Position numbers and translations under genes: made by a program. From assembly GCA_023451735.1 (NCBI GenBank), contig JAEXYH010000085.1, forward strand, positions 1 through 64,000: DNA of 64,000 nucleotides, read 5' to 3'. Positions 34,190-43,130 of the stretch are shown in pieces. The notes under the pieces were generated by a model that had not been told where the DNA came from, did not search any database, and saw nothing but the letters and a program-made list of their open reading frames with translations. Positions within the stretch are counted from its first letter, which is position 1. Every line of letters begins with the position of its first letter. This stretch comes from Pseudomonadota bacterium. GTDB lineage: Bacteria > Pseudomonadota > Alphaproteobacteria > Rhizobiales > Rhizobiaceae.

Positions 34190-35845
34190 ATGACCGAACG
34201 ATCTCCTCTTCTCAGTCTTTCCCGTCGCCGCCTGCTGATTACAACGTCTGGAACGGTTGCCGGCGCACTTCTCGTCTCGACTACGGGTTTTTCTCCGGCC
34301 CCGGCAGCCGAAACCCCGAAAGACGGAGGTGACATCACCTTCCTGATCGACTCTCTCGGCGATACCTGGATCCCGAACAACAGTGCCATTTCCAGCTTCC
34401 AAGGGCATATCTGGGGCCACGTCACCGACAAGCTTCTTTATGTCGATGCCGAAGGCAAGATCAGTCCGTGGCTTGCCGAACGATGGGAGCAGAATGACAA
34501 TGCCACGGAGTTCACGCTCCATCTCAAGGGCGGAGTGACTTTCTCAGATGGTGCGCCGCTTGATGCCGCGGCAGTCGTTGCCAATCTCGATATCTGGTAT
34601 GCCGGCCGCAAGAACGAGGGTATCAATCCGATCGGCCTTTTCCCGAAGACCTATGATCGCGCTGAAGTTGTCGACGCGTCCACCGTCAAGGTGTTCTTCA
34701 AGAAACCGACACTCGGCTTCATCCCGACGCTGGGCTATCACGGCTCGATCCTGATCTCGCCAAAAAGCATTGCGCAGCCCGCCTCGGAACAGGCGGACCT
34801 GAGCAAGACGGCCGGCAGCGGACCATATGTCGTGGAGAGCTGGAAGGAAGGCGATCATGTGACACTGGTCAGGCGCAAGGACTACCAATGGGGACCGGCT
34901 GCAGTTGGCCATACCGGCCCGGCCTTCCTCGACAGCATTACCTACAAGCTGGTGTCTGAACCCTCACTCCGGGTTGCCTCGGTTCAGTCCGGTCAGGCCG
35001 ATGTCGCCTACAACGCCTCCCCCCAGGAACTAAAGTCGCTCAAGGAAGAAGGTTTTACCATCGCAACACCGCGTTATCTCGGCTTCGTCAATGGCTGGGC
35101 AGTCAATACAAAGATTGCGCCCTATGATGACGTCAAGGTTCGCCAGGCGCTGCAGGCCGGCATTAACCGCCAGGAAATCATCGACACGGTTTATACACCA
35201 GACTGGAAGCTGCCGACATCATTTATCCAAAGCAACGTGCCGGGCGCGACCGACCAGAGCGCCCTGCTGACCTACAATCCTGACAAGGCTGAAAAGCTTC
35301 TGGACGAGGCCGGGTGGGCGAAAGGCGCCGACGGTGTTCGTGTGAAGGACGGCAAACCTCTCACCCTGACGCTTCACTCCAATCCCTATCTGGCCACTTC
35401 CAAGTCGGTGGACGAGCTTATTTCTCAACAACTCGGCAAGCTTGGCTGGAAGGTCAGCATCCGGGCCTATGACGTGGTCACCTACGGCGAGAAGGTCAAA
35501 TACGGTGGCCCGGCTATCCCCACCTACGAAGTTACGCGTAGCTTCATCGACGCCGGTACGGTTGCCGGCATTCTCACCAATGCCAACAATGGCGAGAACT
35601 GGTTCGCGCTTGATGATCGCGACAACAAGCTCAACGACCTACGCGACAGAATAGCCGGTGCAGGTTCCTTCGATGAGCGGAGCCCGCTCCTCGATGACTT
35701 GCAGCAATACATTCTTGACCAGGGATATTTCATCCCGCGTACGCAGATCGTTCAGCGCATCTATGTGCAATCACCCACACTGAGGGGCGAAGTCTATAAT
35801 GGCGTTGCCTATGCCAGTTATTACACGGCCTTCATCGCCGATTGA
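34190..35845 (+). CDS. ABC transporter substrate-binding protein, peptide/opine type (SBP family 5)
   Basis: Periplasmic solute-binding protein (551 aa) of the DppA/OppA/NikA family. The N-terminus has a twin-arginine-type signal (SRRRLLITTSGTVAGALLVST, cleavage near PAPAAE). Family features are TWIPNNSAISSFQGHIWGHVTDKLL, LAERWEQNDNATEFTLHLKGGVTFSDG and VRQALQAGINRQEIIDTVY. It heads an operon with both permeases and a fused ATPase. The association with a luciferase-like monooxygenase recalls the KPN_01854/KPN_01858 family pair described in enterobacteria and A. vitis plasmids; I recall this from family names and could not check it. The ligand is unknown and I suggest an organosulfur compound. 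Confidence 0.87.
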   Translation: MTERSPLLSLSRRRLLITTSGTVAGALLVSTTGFSPAPAAETPKDGGDITFLIDSLGDTWIPNNSAISSFQGHIWGHVTDKLLYVDAEGKISPWLAERWEQNDNATEFTLHLKGGVTFSDGAPLDAAAVVANLDIWYAGRKNEGINPIGLFPKTYDRAEVVDASTVKVFFKKPTLGFIPTLGYHGSILISPKSIAQPASEQADLSKTAGSGPYVVESWKEGDHVTLVRRKDYQWGPAAVGHTGPAFLDSITYKLVSEPSLRVASVQSGQADVAYNASPQELKSLKEEGFTIATPRYLGFVNGWAVNTKIAPYDDVKVRQALQAGINRQEIIDTVYTPDWKLPTSFIQSNVPGATDQSALLTYNPDKAEKLLDEAGWAKGADGVRVKDGKPLTLTLHSNPYLATSKSVDELISQQLGKLGWKVSIRAYDVVTYGEKVKYGGPAIPTYEVTRSFIDAGTVAGILTNANNGENWFALDDRDNKLNDLRDRIAGAGSFDERSPLLDDLQQYILDQGYFIPRTQIVQRIYVQSPTLRGEVYNGVAYASYYTAFIAD

Positions 35846-35879
35846 CGCGTAACGCAACCGAACAATGCGAGGCACCGGC

Positions 35880-36887
35880 ATGAGCAATGCCTACCTAACC
35901 TACGCCGCCAGGCGGCTCGGCCAGGCGGTCGTCGTCATCCTGCTGGCCTATGTCTTTACATTCGTGGTCGTTAGCATCCTTCCTGGCGACCCGATCACCA
36001 GCGTTCTGCGCAATCCGCAGAACGGCTTCAGCGAGGAAGAGATCGCCGAGATCATCGCCGCTCAGGGGCTGGACAAGCCGATCATCGTTCAGCTCTGGCA
36101 CTCCCTTTCCGGTTTTCTGACCGGCGACCTTGGCATGTCGATGCGCTCCAACAGGCCTGTATCGACCCTGATTGCCGAGGTTCTGCCCTCGACGCTCATT
36201 CTGGCGTCAGCGGGCCTGGCCGTCGCGCTGGTGCTAGCGATGCTCGTCGCCTACGGTACCCGCTTCGTGCCCAAGAAATACGGACAGGGCCTGCTGCGTG
36301 GCTTTCCATCACTTTTCCTGTCTGTGCCGAATTTCGTCATCGGCCTGGTGCTTATCCACCTTTTCGGCTTCCAGCTTGGACTGTTCCGGGTCATCAATCC
36401 GGATAGTTTCTGGGCCACGCTGTTTGCCGCTATCGCGCTCGGTATCCCGATCTCTGCACAGATTGCGGAAGTGCTCATCGCAAATCTCGATAAGGAGGCG
36501 GAGCAGGAATATGCCGCCGTTGCCCGCAGCCGCGGCCTTGGTCAAGCGCGCCTTTTCGCACAGCACCTGCTCAAACCCGCATCCCTCCCCGTCGTCACCG
36601 TTATCGCTCTCACGATCGGTGAGCTTCTAGGCGGATCACTGATCACCGAAACGGTCTTCGGACGAACCGGAATCGGTAGCCTGGTACAACGTTCGGTAAG
36701 CACACAGGATCTTCCCGTCCTGCAAGCCATCGTCTCGCTCGGTGCCGTGGTTTTCGTTCTCGTCAATCTTGTTGCCGATCTCCTCTACCCTCTCCTCGAC
36801 CCGCGCGTAAAAATCCTGGGCGGTTGGAAACGTAGTCCGACCACAGCCGACGAAAATTCCATTGGAACGACGGCGGTAACTCCATGA
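35880..36887 (+). CDS. ABC transporter permease, DppB type
   Basis: Inner-membrane permease (335 aa) of the dipeptide/nickel importer class with about six membrane helices: an N-terminal helix (AVVVILLAYVFTFVVVSILPGDP), then LILASAGLAVALVLAMLVAYG, and others to the C-terminus. The EAA loop, which contacts the ATPase, reads EYAAVARSRGLGQARLFAQHLLKPA. I chose the ATG at 35880, 8 nt after GAGG; an ATG five codons upstream is possible. Its stop overlaps the second permease start. Confidence 0.9.
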   Translation: MSNAYLTYAARRLGQAVVVILLAYVFTFVVVSILPGDPITSVLRNPQNGFSEEEIAEIIAAQGLDKPIIVQLWHSLSGFLTGDLGMSMRSNRPVSTLIAEVLPSTLILASAGLAVALVLAMLVAYGTRFVPKKYGQGLLRGFPSLFLSVPNFVIGLVLIHLFGFQLGLFRVINPDSFWATLFAAIALGIPISAQIAEVLIANLDKEAEQEYAAVARSRGLGQARLFAQHLLKPASLPVVTVIALTIGELLGGSLITETVFGRTGIGSLVQRSVSTQDLPVLQAIVSLGAVVFVLVNLVADLLYPLLDPRVKILGGWKRSPTTADENSIGTTAVTP

Positions 36888-37732
36888 CCTTCTTGTCGAA
36901 CTATGCTCTTTCGGGCGGTGCCCGTGGCAGCTGGGTAGAAGCCCTCCGTATGCCACCAGTCGTCGCGGTTTCCTTTGTGGTTATCGCCATCATCATTGCC
37001 TGGTCGGTCACACCGCAATTGTTTACGGCCTACAGCCCGGTCGTCGGCGTTCCAGCGGACAAACTGCTTAGCCCGAGTATTGCGCACTGGTTCGGCACGG
37101 ATCACCTCGGACGCGACCTTTACACTCGCGTTGTCTACGGCACGGCCTCTTCGGTATCGAGCGCGCTTGTTGCTGTGGTGATCGGCGTTCTCGCCGGCGG
37201 CGTTATAGGACTGCTGGCAGGTTTCCTCGGCGGTTGGGTCGATGTCGTTCTGGCACGTCTTGTCGATGTTCTACTCTCCATTCCGAAGTTCCTGCTGGCC
37301 GTCATCGTCGTCACCGCCATCGGCTTCGAGACAATCAATGCTGCAATAGCAACTGGCGTGTCGGCGGTGGCTATCTTTGCACGTGTCACCCGAGCCGAAG
37401 TCATCAAGACCAGACAGGCGACGTTCGTTGAGGCTGCGTTTCTGTCGGGCGGTTCGCGCTGGTACATCCTCTGGCGGCATGTTCTGCCGAATGCCTCGCG
37501 CTCGGTGCTGCCGCTTGCGGTGTTGCAATTCGGCGAGTCCATTCTGGTGATCGCCAGTCTTGCCTTCCTTGGCTACGGCGACCCGCCGCCAGCCTCAGAT
37601 TGGGGTCTGCTGATCTCTATCGGCAAGGATTACCTCAAATGGCCGTGGCTCGTATATGCGCCCGCCTTCATCACGATCGTAACCGTCCTCTCAGTGAACA
37701 GGATCAGCCGATGGCTTCGCAAGACAGACTGA
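36884..37732 (+). CDS. ABC transporter permease, DppC type
   Basis: Second membrane subunit (282 aa) of the importer. After an N-terminal helix comes the periplasmic segment HWFGTDHLGRDLYTRVVYGTASS, which is diagnostic for DppC-type permeases. The EAA loop reads EAAFLSGGSRWYILWRHVLPNA, and GYGDPPPASDWGLLISIGKDYL precedes the last helix. The ATG overlaps the DppB-type stop, and the ATPase gene starts 22 nt before its end. Confidence 0.92.
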   Translation: MTFLSNYALSGGARGSWVEALRMPPVVAVSFVVIAIIIAWSVTPQLFTAYSPVVGVPADKLLSPSIAHWFGTDHLGRDLYTRVVYGTASSVSSALVAVVIGVLAGGVIGLLAGFLGGWVDVVLARLVDVLLSIPKFLLAVIVVTAIGFETINAAIATGVSAVAIFARVTRAEVIKTRQATFVEAAFLSGGSRWYILWRHVLPNASRSVLPLAVLQFGESILVIASLAFLGYGDPPPASDWGLLISIGKDYLKWPWLVYAPAFITIVTVLSVNRISRWLRKTD

Positions 37733-39435
37733 GCTCCGCCCTCATTCGCGCAATCACCGTCGCTCCCGCGCCACAACCCTTCACCCCTCTTCTGCGGGTC
37801 GACAATCTGTCGGTGTCTTACGGAAGGCAGGATGTCGTTCACGACGTTGGGTTTGAACTTGGACGTGGCAAAAGCCTCGCACTGATCGGTGAGTCCGGCT
37901 CCGGAAAATCGACCATCGCCCGCGCAGTCCTTCGGCTCCTTCCAGGTGGCGCAAGAGCTTCCGGTGCTGTCCAGTTCGGTGGAGAGAACGTTCTTGCGCT
38001 TCCCGAGCGCCGTTTCCGGCACTTGCGTGGACGGCAGATCGGCTTCGTCCCGCAGGACCCCGGCAATTCGCTTAACCCGGTACGTACGATCGGCGCCCAA
38101 GCCGCGGAAGCGGCGAAACTGACCGATGAATCGAATGCTGCCTTCCGCAAGGCGCTCATCCTCGATACCTTTGCAAAGGTCGGGCTCGACAACCCTCAGC
38201 GGGTCTTCGATTCCTACCCGCATCAACTGTCCGGCGGCATGTTGCAGCGTGTCCTGATCGGTCTTGCAGTCCTGCCACGGCCGGCACTTCTGGTCGCGGA
38301 TGAGCCGACCTCTGCGCTTGATGTCACGATTCAGAAGCGGATTCTCGATCTTCTCTCCCGATTGCAACAGGATCTGAATATCAGCCTGCTTCTCATCACC
38401 CATGATCTCGCGATCGCTGCGGAGCGGACGGATAGTGTCGTCGTACTGAAGAGCGGTGTTGTGCAGGAAGCAGGAAACACCTCGACGGTGTTTTCGTCAC
38501 CGACTTCGGCTTACGCAAGAAAACTTCATGCCGATGTCCCGGCTCTCAATCCTGATCGCTACGCGCGGCTGCGAGAGACCGGTTTGCGGCCGCGAAATGC
38601 CAACGAAGCTGCGAAAATTGAAGTCAACGCCATCACCAAAAAGTTCACGGTCGATGACAAGGTCCTCACAGCCGTCAACAATATTTCTTTCTCGGTCGCC
38701 CCCGGCACGACCCATGCACTGGTGGGGGAATCAGGGTCCGGCAAGACGACGACCATTCGGCTTCTGCTTGGGCTCGAGGAGCCGGATACGGGCAAGATCG
38801 CCGTCGCTGGGGAGCAGGTTTCCGGGCGCTCCCGCGAGCAGTTGCGCTCTGTGTGGCGGCATCTTCAGCTTGTCTACCAGAACCCGTTCACCTCGCTCGA
38901 CCCGACCTGGACCGTCGAGCACCTGGTGCGAGAACCTCTCGACCGGTTCAAGGTTGGCACATCGGAAGAGCGAGCGGAACGGGTCCGAGAAGCACTCGCC
39001 AATGTGGGATTGGACGAACACCTTCTGGCTCGCAAGCCAGGTGCATTGTCAGGTGGGCAAAGACAGCGTGTGGCAATCGCACGAGCACTTGTCCTGAAAC
39101 CGGACGTGATAGTTCTCGACGAGCCGACATCCGCACTCGATGTCAGCGTCCAGGCGGATATCGTTGAAGTTCTTCTGTCACTGCAGGCAAGGCTGGGTCT
39201 CACCTATGTGTTCGTCTCGCATGACTTGGCGCTTGTCCGTCAACTCGCGCACACCGTTTCCGTCATGCAGCGGGGCAGCATCGTCGAGCATGGCAGTGTC
39301 GCGGAGATTTTTGGAAGTCCACAACACCCCTATACCGCATCGCTGCTGGAATCGATCCCTGCGGGCTTTGCCGCGCCGATCAACACAGCCCAACCGAAGC
39401 CTCGGCAAGTTTTTCGAAAGGAGCAGATCGCATGA
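37711..39435 (+). CDS. Fused double ATPase (DppD-DppF type) of the ABC importer
   Basis: One polypeptide (574 aa) with two complete nucleotide-binding domains. Domain 1 (about 25-275): Walker A GESGSGKSTIARAV, signature LSGGMLQRV, Walker B LLVADEPTSALD. Domain 2 (about 305-560): Walker A GESGSGKTTTIRLL, signature LSGGQRQRVAIARAL, Walker B VIVLDEPTSALD. Most dipeptide importers encode DppD and DppF separately; fusions are known but less common. The start at 37711 (MASQDRLSS) overlaps the permease gene by 22 nt. The open frame upstream of it is only the shadow of the permease. The stop overlaps the luciferase-like gene. Confidence 0.92.
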   Translation: MASQDRLSSALIRAITVAPAPQPFTPLLRVDNLSVSYGRQDVVHDVGFELGRGKSLALIGESGSGKSTIARAVLRLLPGGARASGAVQFGGENVLALPERRFRHLRGRQIGFVPQDPGNSLNPVRTIGAQAAEAAKLTDESNAAFRKALILDTFAKVGLDNPQRVFDSYPHQLSGGMLQRVLIGLAVLPRPALLVADEPTSALDVTIQKRILDLLSRLQQDLNISLLLITHDLAIAAERTDSVVVLKSGVVQEAGNTSTVFSSPTSAYARKLHADVPALNPDRYARLRETGLRPRNANEAAKIEVNAITKKFTVDDKVLTAVNNISFSVAPGTTHALVGESGSGKTTTIRLLLGLEEPDTGKIAVAGEQVSGRSREQLRSVWRHLQLVYQNPFTSLDPTWTVEHLVREPLDRFKVGTSEERAERVREALANVGLDEHLLARKPGALSGGQRQRVAIARALVLKPDVIVLDEPTSALDVSVQADIVEVLLSLQARLGLTYVFVSHDLALVRQLAHTVSVMQRGSIVEHGSVAEIFGSPQHPYTASLLESIPAGFAAPINTAQPKPRQVFRKEQIA

Positions 39436-40520
39436 CCATCGCGGTTCCTGCCGACACCCTGCCCACCTCGTTTCGTCCGAAACGGCGGCTCGGCTTCAAC
39501 ACACGCGTATCGTTCAATGACGATGCTGGACCGGCGCAGGGGTTGCGCGACGGGATGGAGCTCTTCAAACAGGCCGAGCAACTGGGTTACCAGTCCGGCT
39601 GGGCATATCAGCGGCATTTCGATCATTATCTGTCTTCACCGCTTCCATTCTTTGCAGCCGTCGGTCAGCATACGCGGAACATTACGCTCGGATCCGCAGT
39701 CATTCCGATGCGGTACCAGGATTCCATCCTTCTTGCAGAGGCTGCCGGAACGACGGACCTCCTGATCGGCGGTCGGCTTGAACTCGCCATCTCGACCGGC
39801 GCCAACGGAGCTTTCGATGCGGTCTTCGGCACCGTCGACACCGACGCACGGACGGAAGCCAAACGCCGTCAGGCACGCTTCCTTTCAGCTATTTCCGGCG
39901 ACATCCTGCACACCGTCACTGAGCCGATGCAGAGCACAGCGCTGGGAGCCGAATTGCGCGTCACGCCGTATAGCCCGACATTGCGCAGCCGTATCCGGCA
40001 GGGCTCGGCCAGCCTGAACTCGGCGATCCAGGCGGCCGAACTCGGCATTGGGCTGATTTCGGGAACCGTCCTGCATGATCAGGCTGAAGGCGAGACATTC
40101 GGCCAATATCAGGCCCGCCTCATCGAAGCTTATCGCAAAACATGGCGCGAACTCTGGAGGACGGAGCCGCCACCGGTGGCCGTCGCGGCCTCCATTCTTG
40201 TCGGAACAACTGCCGAGCTTCGCGAAAAATATGCGGCTTACGATCTGGATCGTCGCAACAATGGCATCGCGGCGTCACGTCCGAAAGGCGCGCTCGCTCC
40301 CGCCAGGCAACCAGTCGAGGCATTGATATCTCCGGTATTTCAGGGAACGCCCGACCAGGTGATCGAAGAAGTCTTCAACGATCCCGGTCTTAGCGCTGCC
40401 GACGAGGTGGTTCTTTTTCTGCCGCCGGCCTTCGGGCTTGCCGAAAACATCCGACTATTGACTGATCTCTCCCAAACCGTCGCTTCGGCGCTAGGCTGGT
40501 CCCCTGCACAGCAACACTGA
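39432..40520 (+). CDS. Luciferase-like FMN-dependent monooxygenase associated with the importer
   Basis: TIM-barrel flavin-dependent monooxygenase (362 aa) of the bacterial luciferase-like (LLM) superfamily. Seen: RLGFNTRVSFNDDAGPAQGLRDGMELFKQAEQLGYQSGWAYQRHF, then NITLGSAVIPMRYQDSILLAEAAGTTDLLIGGRLELAISTG, both typical of the FMN barrel. A C-terminal helix bundle follows. It is translationally coupled to the ATPase (ATGA), an unusual link between uptake and oxidation. It probably belongs to the KPN_01858-type group; this is recalled from family descriptions. The reduced FMN should come from the FMN reductase at 43.1 kb. The substrate is unknown. Confidence 0.82.
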   Translation: MTIAVPADTLPTSFRPKRRLGFNTRVSFNDDAGPAQGLRDGMELFKQAEQLGYQSGWAYQRHFDHYLSSPLPFFAAVGQHTRNITLGSAVIPMRYQDSILLAEAAGTTDLLIGGRLELAISTGANGAFDAVFGTVDTDARTEAKRRQARFLSAISGDILHTVTEPMQSTALGAELRVTPYSPTLRSRIRQGSASLNSAIQAAELGIGLISGTVLHDQAEGETFGQYQARLIEAYRKTWRELWRTEPPPVAVAASILVGTTAELREKYAAYDLDRRNNGIAASRPKGALAPARQPVEALISPVFQGTPDQVIEEVFNDPGLSAADEVVLFLPPAFGLAENIRLLTDLSQTVASALGWSPAQQH

Positions 40521-40584
40521 TGCCCGTCGGCGGGGCAGTAGCGCCTCCTACATCAGAGCCAACCACAGGGAAGATTTTCTACAT

Positions 40585-40632
40585 ATTCCATAGAAAAAGA
40601 AAGACCTGTCTTCCTCAGCGAACCACCGCTGC
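40585..40632 (+). promoter_or_regulatory. Conserved A-rich plus dyad element, copy C, with -10
   Basis: ATTCCATAGAAAAAGAA (40585-40601) runs into AGACCTGTCTT (40602-40612), whose arms AAGAC/GTCTT (counting the last A of the block) are a perfect 5-bp inverted repeat with a 2-nt spacer. CTTCCT (40610-40615) and TTAACC (40633-40638) are 17 nt apart as in copy B. It lies 61 nt before the SsuD-like gene and is the likely promoter/operator of the downstream operon. Confidence 0.68.
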
Positions 40633-40672
40633 TTAACCTCTTTATATCGGCCGGCAACCTCAAGGAGCCCAC

Positions 40673-41776
40673 ATGACCGCGGAATTTATCAGCGTTAGCT
40701 TTCCCAACGCTTCGAACGACCTGAACCCTCTTCCCGACGCTCCGGTGGATCCTCGTTTCCTTGAGCGTTACGCCCGGTCTCTTGATGACTATGGTTTCAA
40801 CTATACGCTGATTCCATATTCCTCATCATCCTTTGATCCCTTCACACTTGGCGCAACGGTGCTTGCGCATACAAAGAATATCAAGATCATCGTGGCGCTC
40901 AGGCCCAACACCGTCTATCCGACGGTCGCGGCCAAGTCGCTCGCCACGCTGGACCAGTTGAGCGGCGGCCGCGTGGTCGTGCACTTCATTGCCGGAGGCA
41001 GCGACGAGGAACAGGCGCGCGAAGGTGATTTCCTCAACAAGGAAGAGCGTTACGAGCGGCAGGAGGAGTATATCCGTATCCTGCGCCTGGCCTGGGCATC
41101 GCGGGAGCCCTTCGATTTCGACGGGAAATATTACCAGTTCAAGCAATTTCGCAGCGCCGTGCGCCCGACGAATGGGCTTATCCCGATCTCGCTTGGCGGC
41201 TCGTCGGATGCCGCCTACCGCATCGGTGGCTCTCTCTGCGATATCTTCGGACTGTGGGGCGAGCCGCTCGCCGAAACCAAACAGCAGATCGAACGGATTT
41301 ATGCCGAAGCGGCAAAGGCTGGCCGAACGGATCGTCCGCGTATCTGGGTCACCTTCCGGCCGATCGTCGCGGAAACCGACGAACTTGCTTGGGAGAAGGC
41401 GCACAGGGTCCTCGACCAGTTGAACGAGAACCGTCTAAAGGGCCTTCATCGTGCTCCTGTGAACGCTCCGCCACCAGCCAATGTCGGCTCGCAGCGGCTG
41501 TTAGAAATCGCCAAACGCGGCGATGTGCATGACCGCGCACTCTGGTATCCTACCGTCACCGCCACCAATGCCAGCGGCGCGACCACGGCACTTGTGGGTT
41601 CTCCGCGCACGATCGCGGATTCCATCCTTGATTACATCGATCTCGGCGCCGACCTGATCTCGATCAGAGGCTACGACAATTACAACGATGCTGTCGATTA
41701 TGGACGCTACGTCCTTCCACTCGTCCGCGACGGCATTCGCGAACGGGAAGAGGCCAAGCGAAAGACAGCCGCGTAA
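40673..41776 (+). CDS. FMNH2-dependent alkanesulfonate monooxygenase-like (SsuD family)
   Basis: Luciferase-like monooxygenase (367 aa) closest in layout to SsuD, SfnG and related two-component sulfur monooxygenases. Features: PVDPRFLERYARSLDDYGFNYTLIPYSSSSFDPFTLGATVLAHT, LRPNTVYPTVAAKSLATLDQLSGGRVVVHFIAGGS, and the flexible-loop region FDGKYYQFKQFRSAVRP. The C-terminus has the LVGSPRTIADSILDYIDLGADLISIRGY barrel strand. It oxidises a C-S or similar bond with reduced FMN and O2. The promoter element copy C lies just upstream, and DszC-like and FMN reductase genes follow, so it probably heads its own operon. Confidence 0.85.
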   Translation: MTAEFISVSFPNASNDLNPLPDAPVDPRFLERYARSLDDYGFNYTLIPYSSSSFDPFTLGATVLAHTKNIKIIVALRPNTVYPTVAAKSLATLDQLSGGRVVVHFIAGGSDEEQAREGDFLNKEERYERQEEYIRILRLAWASREPFDFDGKYYQFKQFRSAVRPTNGLIPISLGGSSDAAYRIGGSLCDIFGLWGEPLAETKQQIERIYAEAAKAGRTDRPRIWVTFRPIVAETDELAWEKAHRVLDQLNENRLKGLHRAPVNAPPPANVGSQRLLEIAKRGDVHDRALWYPTVTATNASGATTALVGSPRTIADSILDYIDLGADLISIRGYDNYNDAVDYGRYVLPLVRDGIREREEAKRKTAA

Positions 41777-41888
41777 ACGTGTGTGGCGCACCGGTCGCCA
41801 CGCTGGTCTCCGCCCATTCCGGGCGAACCATAATCTACATTCAATCTTCGGGGAGACGCTCCCCGTAATCCGGAAAGCCGAGAACCGC

Positions 41889-43070
41889 ATGTCATATGAT
41901 CAAACCGTCCTCGACGCTACCGCGCGCATCCTCTCAGAGGCCGCACCCGATGCGGATCAGTCCGGTCAATTTCCGTGGGTCGGCATCCGAGCCGTTTATG
42001 AGGCGGGCTTGCTCGAAAGCACCGTGGCCACCCGTTATGACGGCGAAGGAGCAACGCTGAGCGATGCCGCCCATATCCTTGCGGCACTTGGAAGAGGAGA
42101 TCCGTCGGTCGCCCTGATCAGCGCCATGACAATCTTCAACCATCTCGGACAGGCAACGAAAAACCACTGGCCGGACGGTCTCTACAGACGCCTGCTGGAA
42201 GAAGCCAAGCAACGACCGCTGCTGCTAAATGCTGCGCGTGTGGAACCTGAACTGGGGTCCCCCGCGCGAGGCGGCCTGCCGGCGACGATTGCGCGGCGCA
42301 CAGCAACCGGCTGGTCGATCTCCGGCCGAAAGCGTTTCGTGACGGGTGCCCACGGCCTGACGCATTTTCTTGTATGGGCGCATACGGATGAGGTGCCAGC
42401 GCGGGTGGGTACTTTCGTCGTACCCAACGGTCTGCCCGGTATCGAGGTCGTCGAAAACTGGAAAAGCCTTGGAATGCGCGCGACCGGATCACACGACGTC
42501 GAGTATCGGGATGTCGAAGTTCCGGCGGAAAACGCACTCGACCTGGTTGATCCATCGGTCGCTCAGCAAGATAACCGCGCCCATGCCGCGATCAATCTGG
42601 CGCTGACGGCGATCTATCTCGGCGCCGCCGAAGCTGCACAGGCTGCTTTTATTCAGTTTGCACATGAGCGTGTGCCGGCCAATCTCGGCCATCCCATTGC
42701 CCGCACCGAGCGGTTCGTGACACTTTCTGGCGAAATCGATCTGCTCGTCTCCGGCGCCCGCCAGATCCTGTTCGGCGCGCTTGAGCGACATGTCGGTGAT
42801 GCAGAGGCGCTGATAAGAGCACGGTTGCTTGTCGGCCGGCAGATCCGTGACGCCGTCGAGACCGCCGTCCGCGGCATCGGAAATCCCGGCCTTAATGCCG
42901 ATTTGGGTCTTGAGCGACACTTCCGGGATATCCAGTCCGTACTTGTCCATGCTCCCCAGGAGGATACTTCGGTCTCCATCCTCGGTCGCTCCGCATTTCA
43001 CCGATGGAACAAAAGCAAGGTCGATCGCTCCGGCGACGTAACGAATATCGCCCTTCTCAAGACCGCCTGA
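41889..43070 (+). CDS. Acyl-CoA-dehydrogenase-fold flavin monooxygenase (DszC/SfnB-like)
   Basis: Protein (393 aa) with the acyl-CoA dehydrogenase fold: helical N-domain, middle beta domain (ISGRKRFVTGAHGLTHFLVWAH, LGMRATGSHDVEYRDVEVPAE) and helical C-domain. In the C-terminal part the catalytic Glu loop of true dehydrogenases is absent (VRGIGNPGLNADLGLERHFRDIQSVLVHAPQEDT), as in the group of DszC and related monooxygenases that use FMNH2. The start at 41889 gives a normal N-terminus; the frame upstream is open for 67 codons without similarity. It lies between an SsuD-like monooxygenase and an FMN reductase, so a sulfur-oxidising role is likely. The substrate is unknown. Confidence 0.82.
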   Translation: MSYDQTVLDATARILSEAAPDADQSGQFPWVGIRAVYEAGLLESTVATRYDGEGATLSDAAHILAALGRGDPSVALISAMTIFNHLGQATKNHWPDGLYRRLLEEAKQRPLLLNAARVEPELGSPARGGLPATIARRTATGWSISGRKRFVTGAHGLTHFLVWAHTDEVPARVGTFVVPNGLPGIEVVENWKSLGMRATGSHDVEYRDVEVPAENALDLVDPSVAQQDNRAHAAINLALTAIYLGAAEAAQAAFIQFAHERVPANLGHPIARTERFVTLSGEIDLLVSGARQILFGALERHVGDAEALIRARLLVGRQIRDAVETAVRGIGNPGLNADLGLERHFRDIQSVLVHAPQEDTSVSILGRSAFHRWNKSKVDRSGDVTNIALLKTA

Positions 43071-43130
43071 CCCAACAAGAGAAACGTCGATGGCTGATAC
43101 GCCCGCGAACGCGTTCTGAAAGGAATCTGA

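Noticed and set aside
37600..37710. N-terminal extension of the double ATPase
   Set aside because: The extension is inside the permease gene in another frame and does not resemble ATPases; the ATG at 37711 gives a normal N-terminus.
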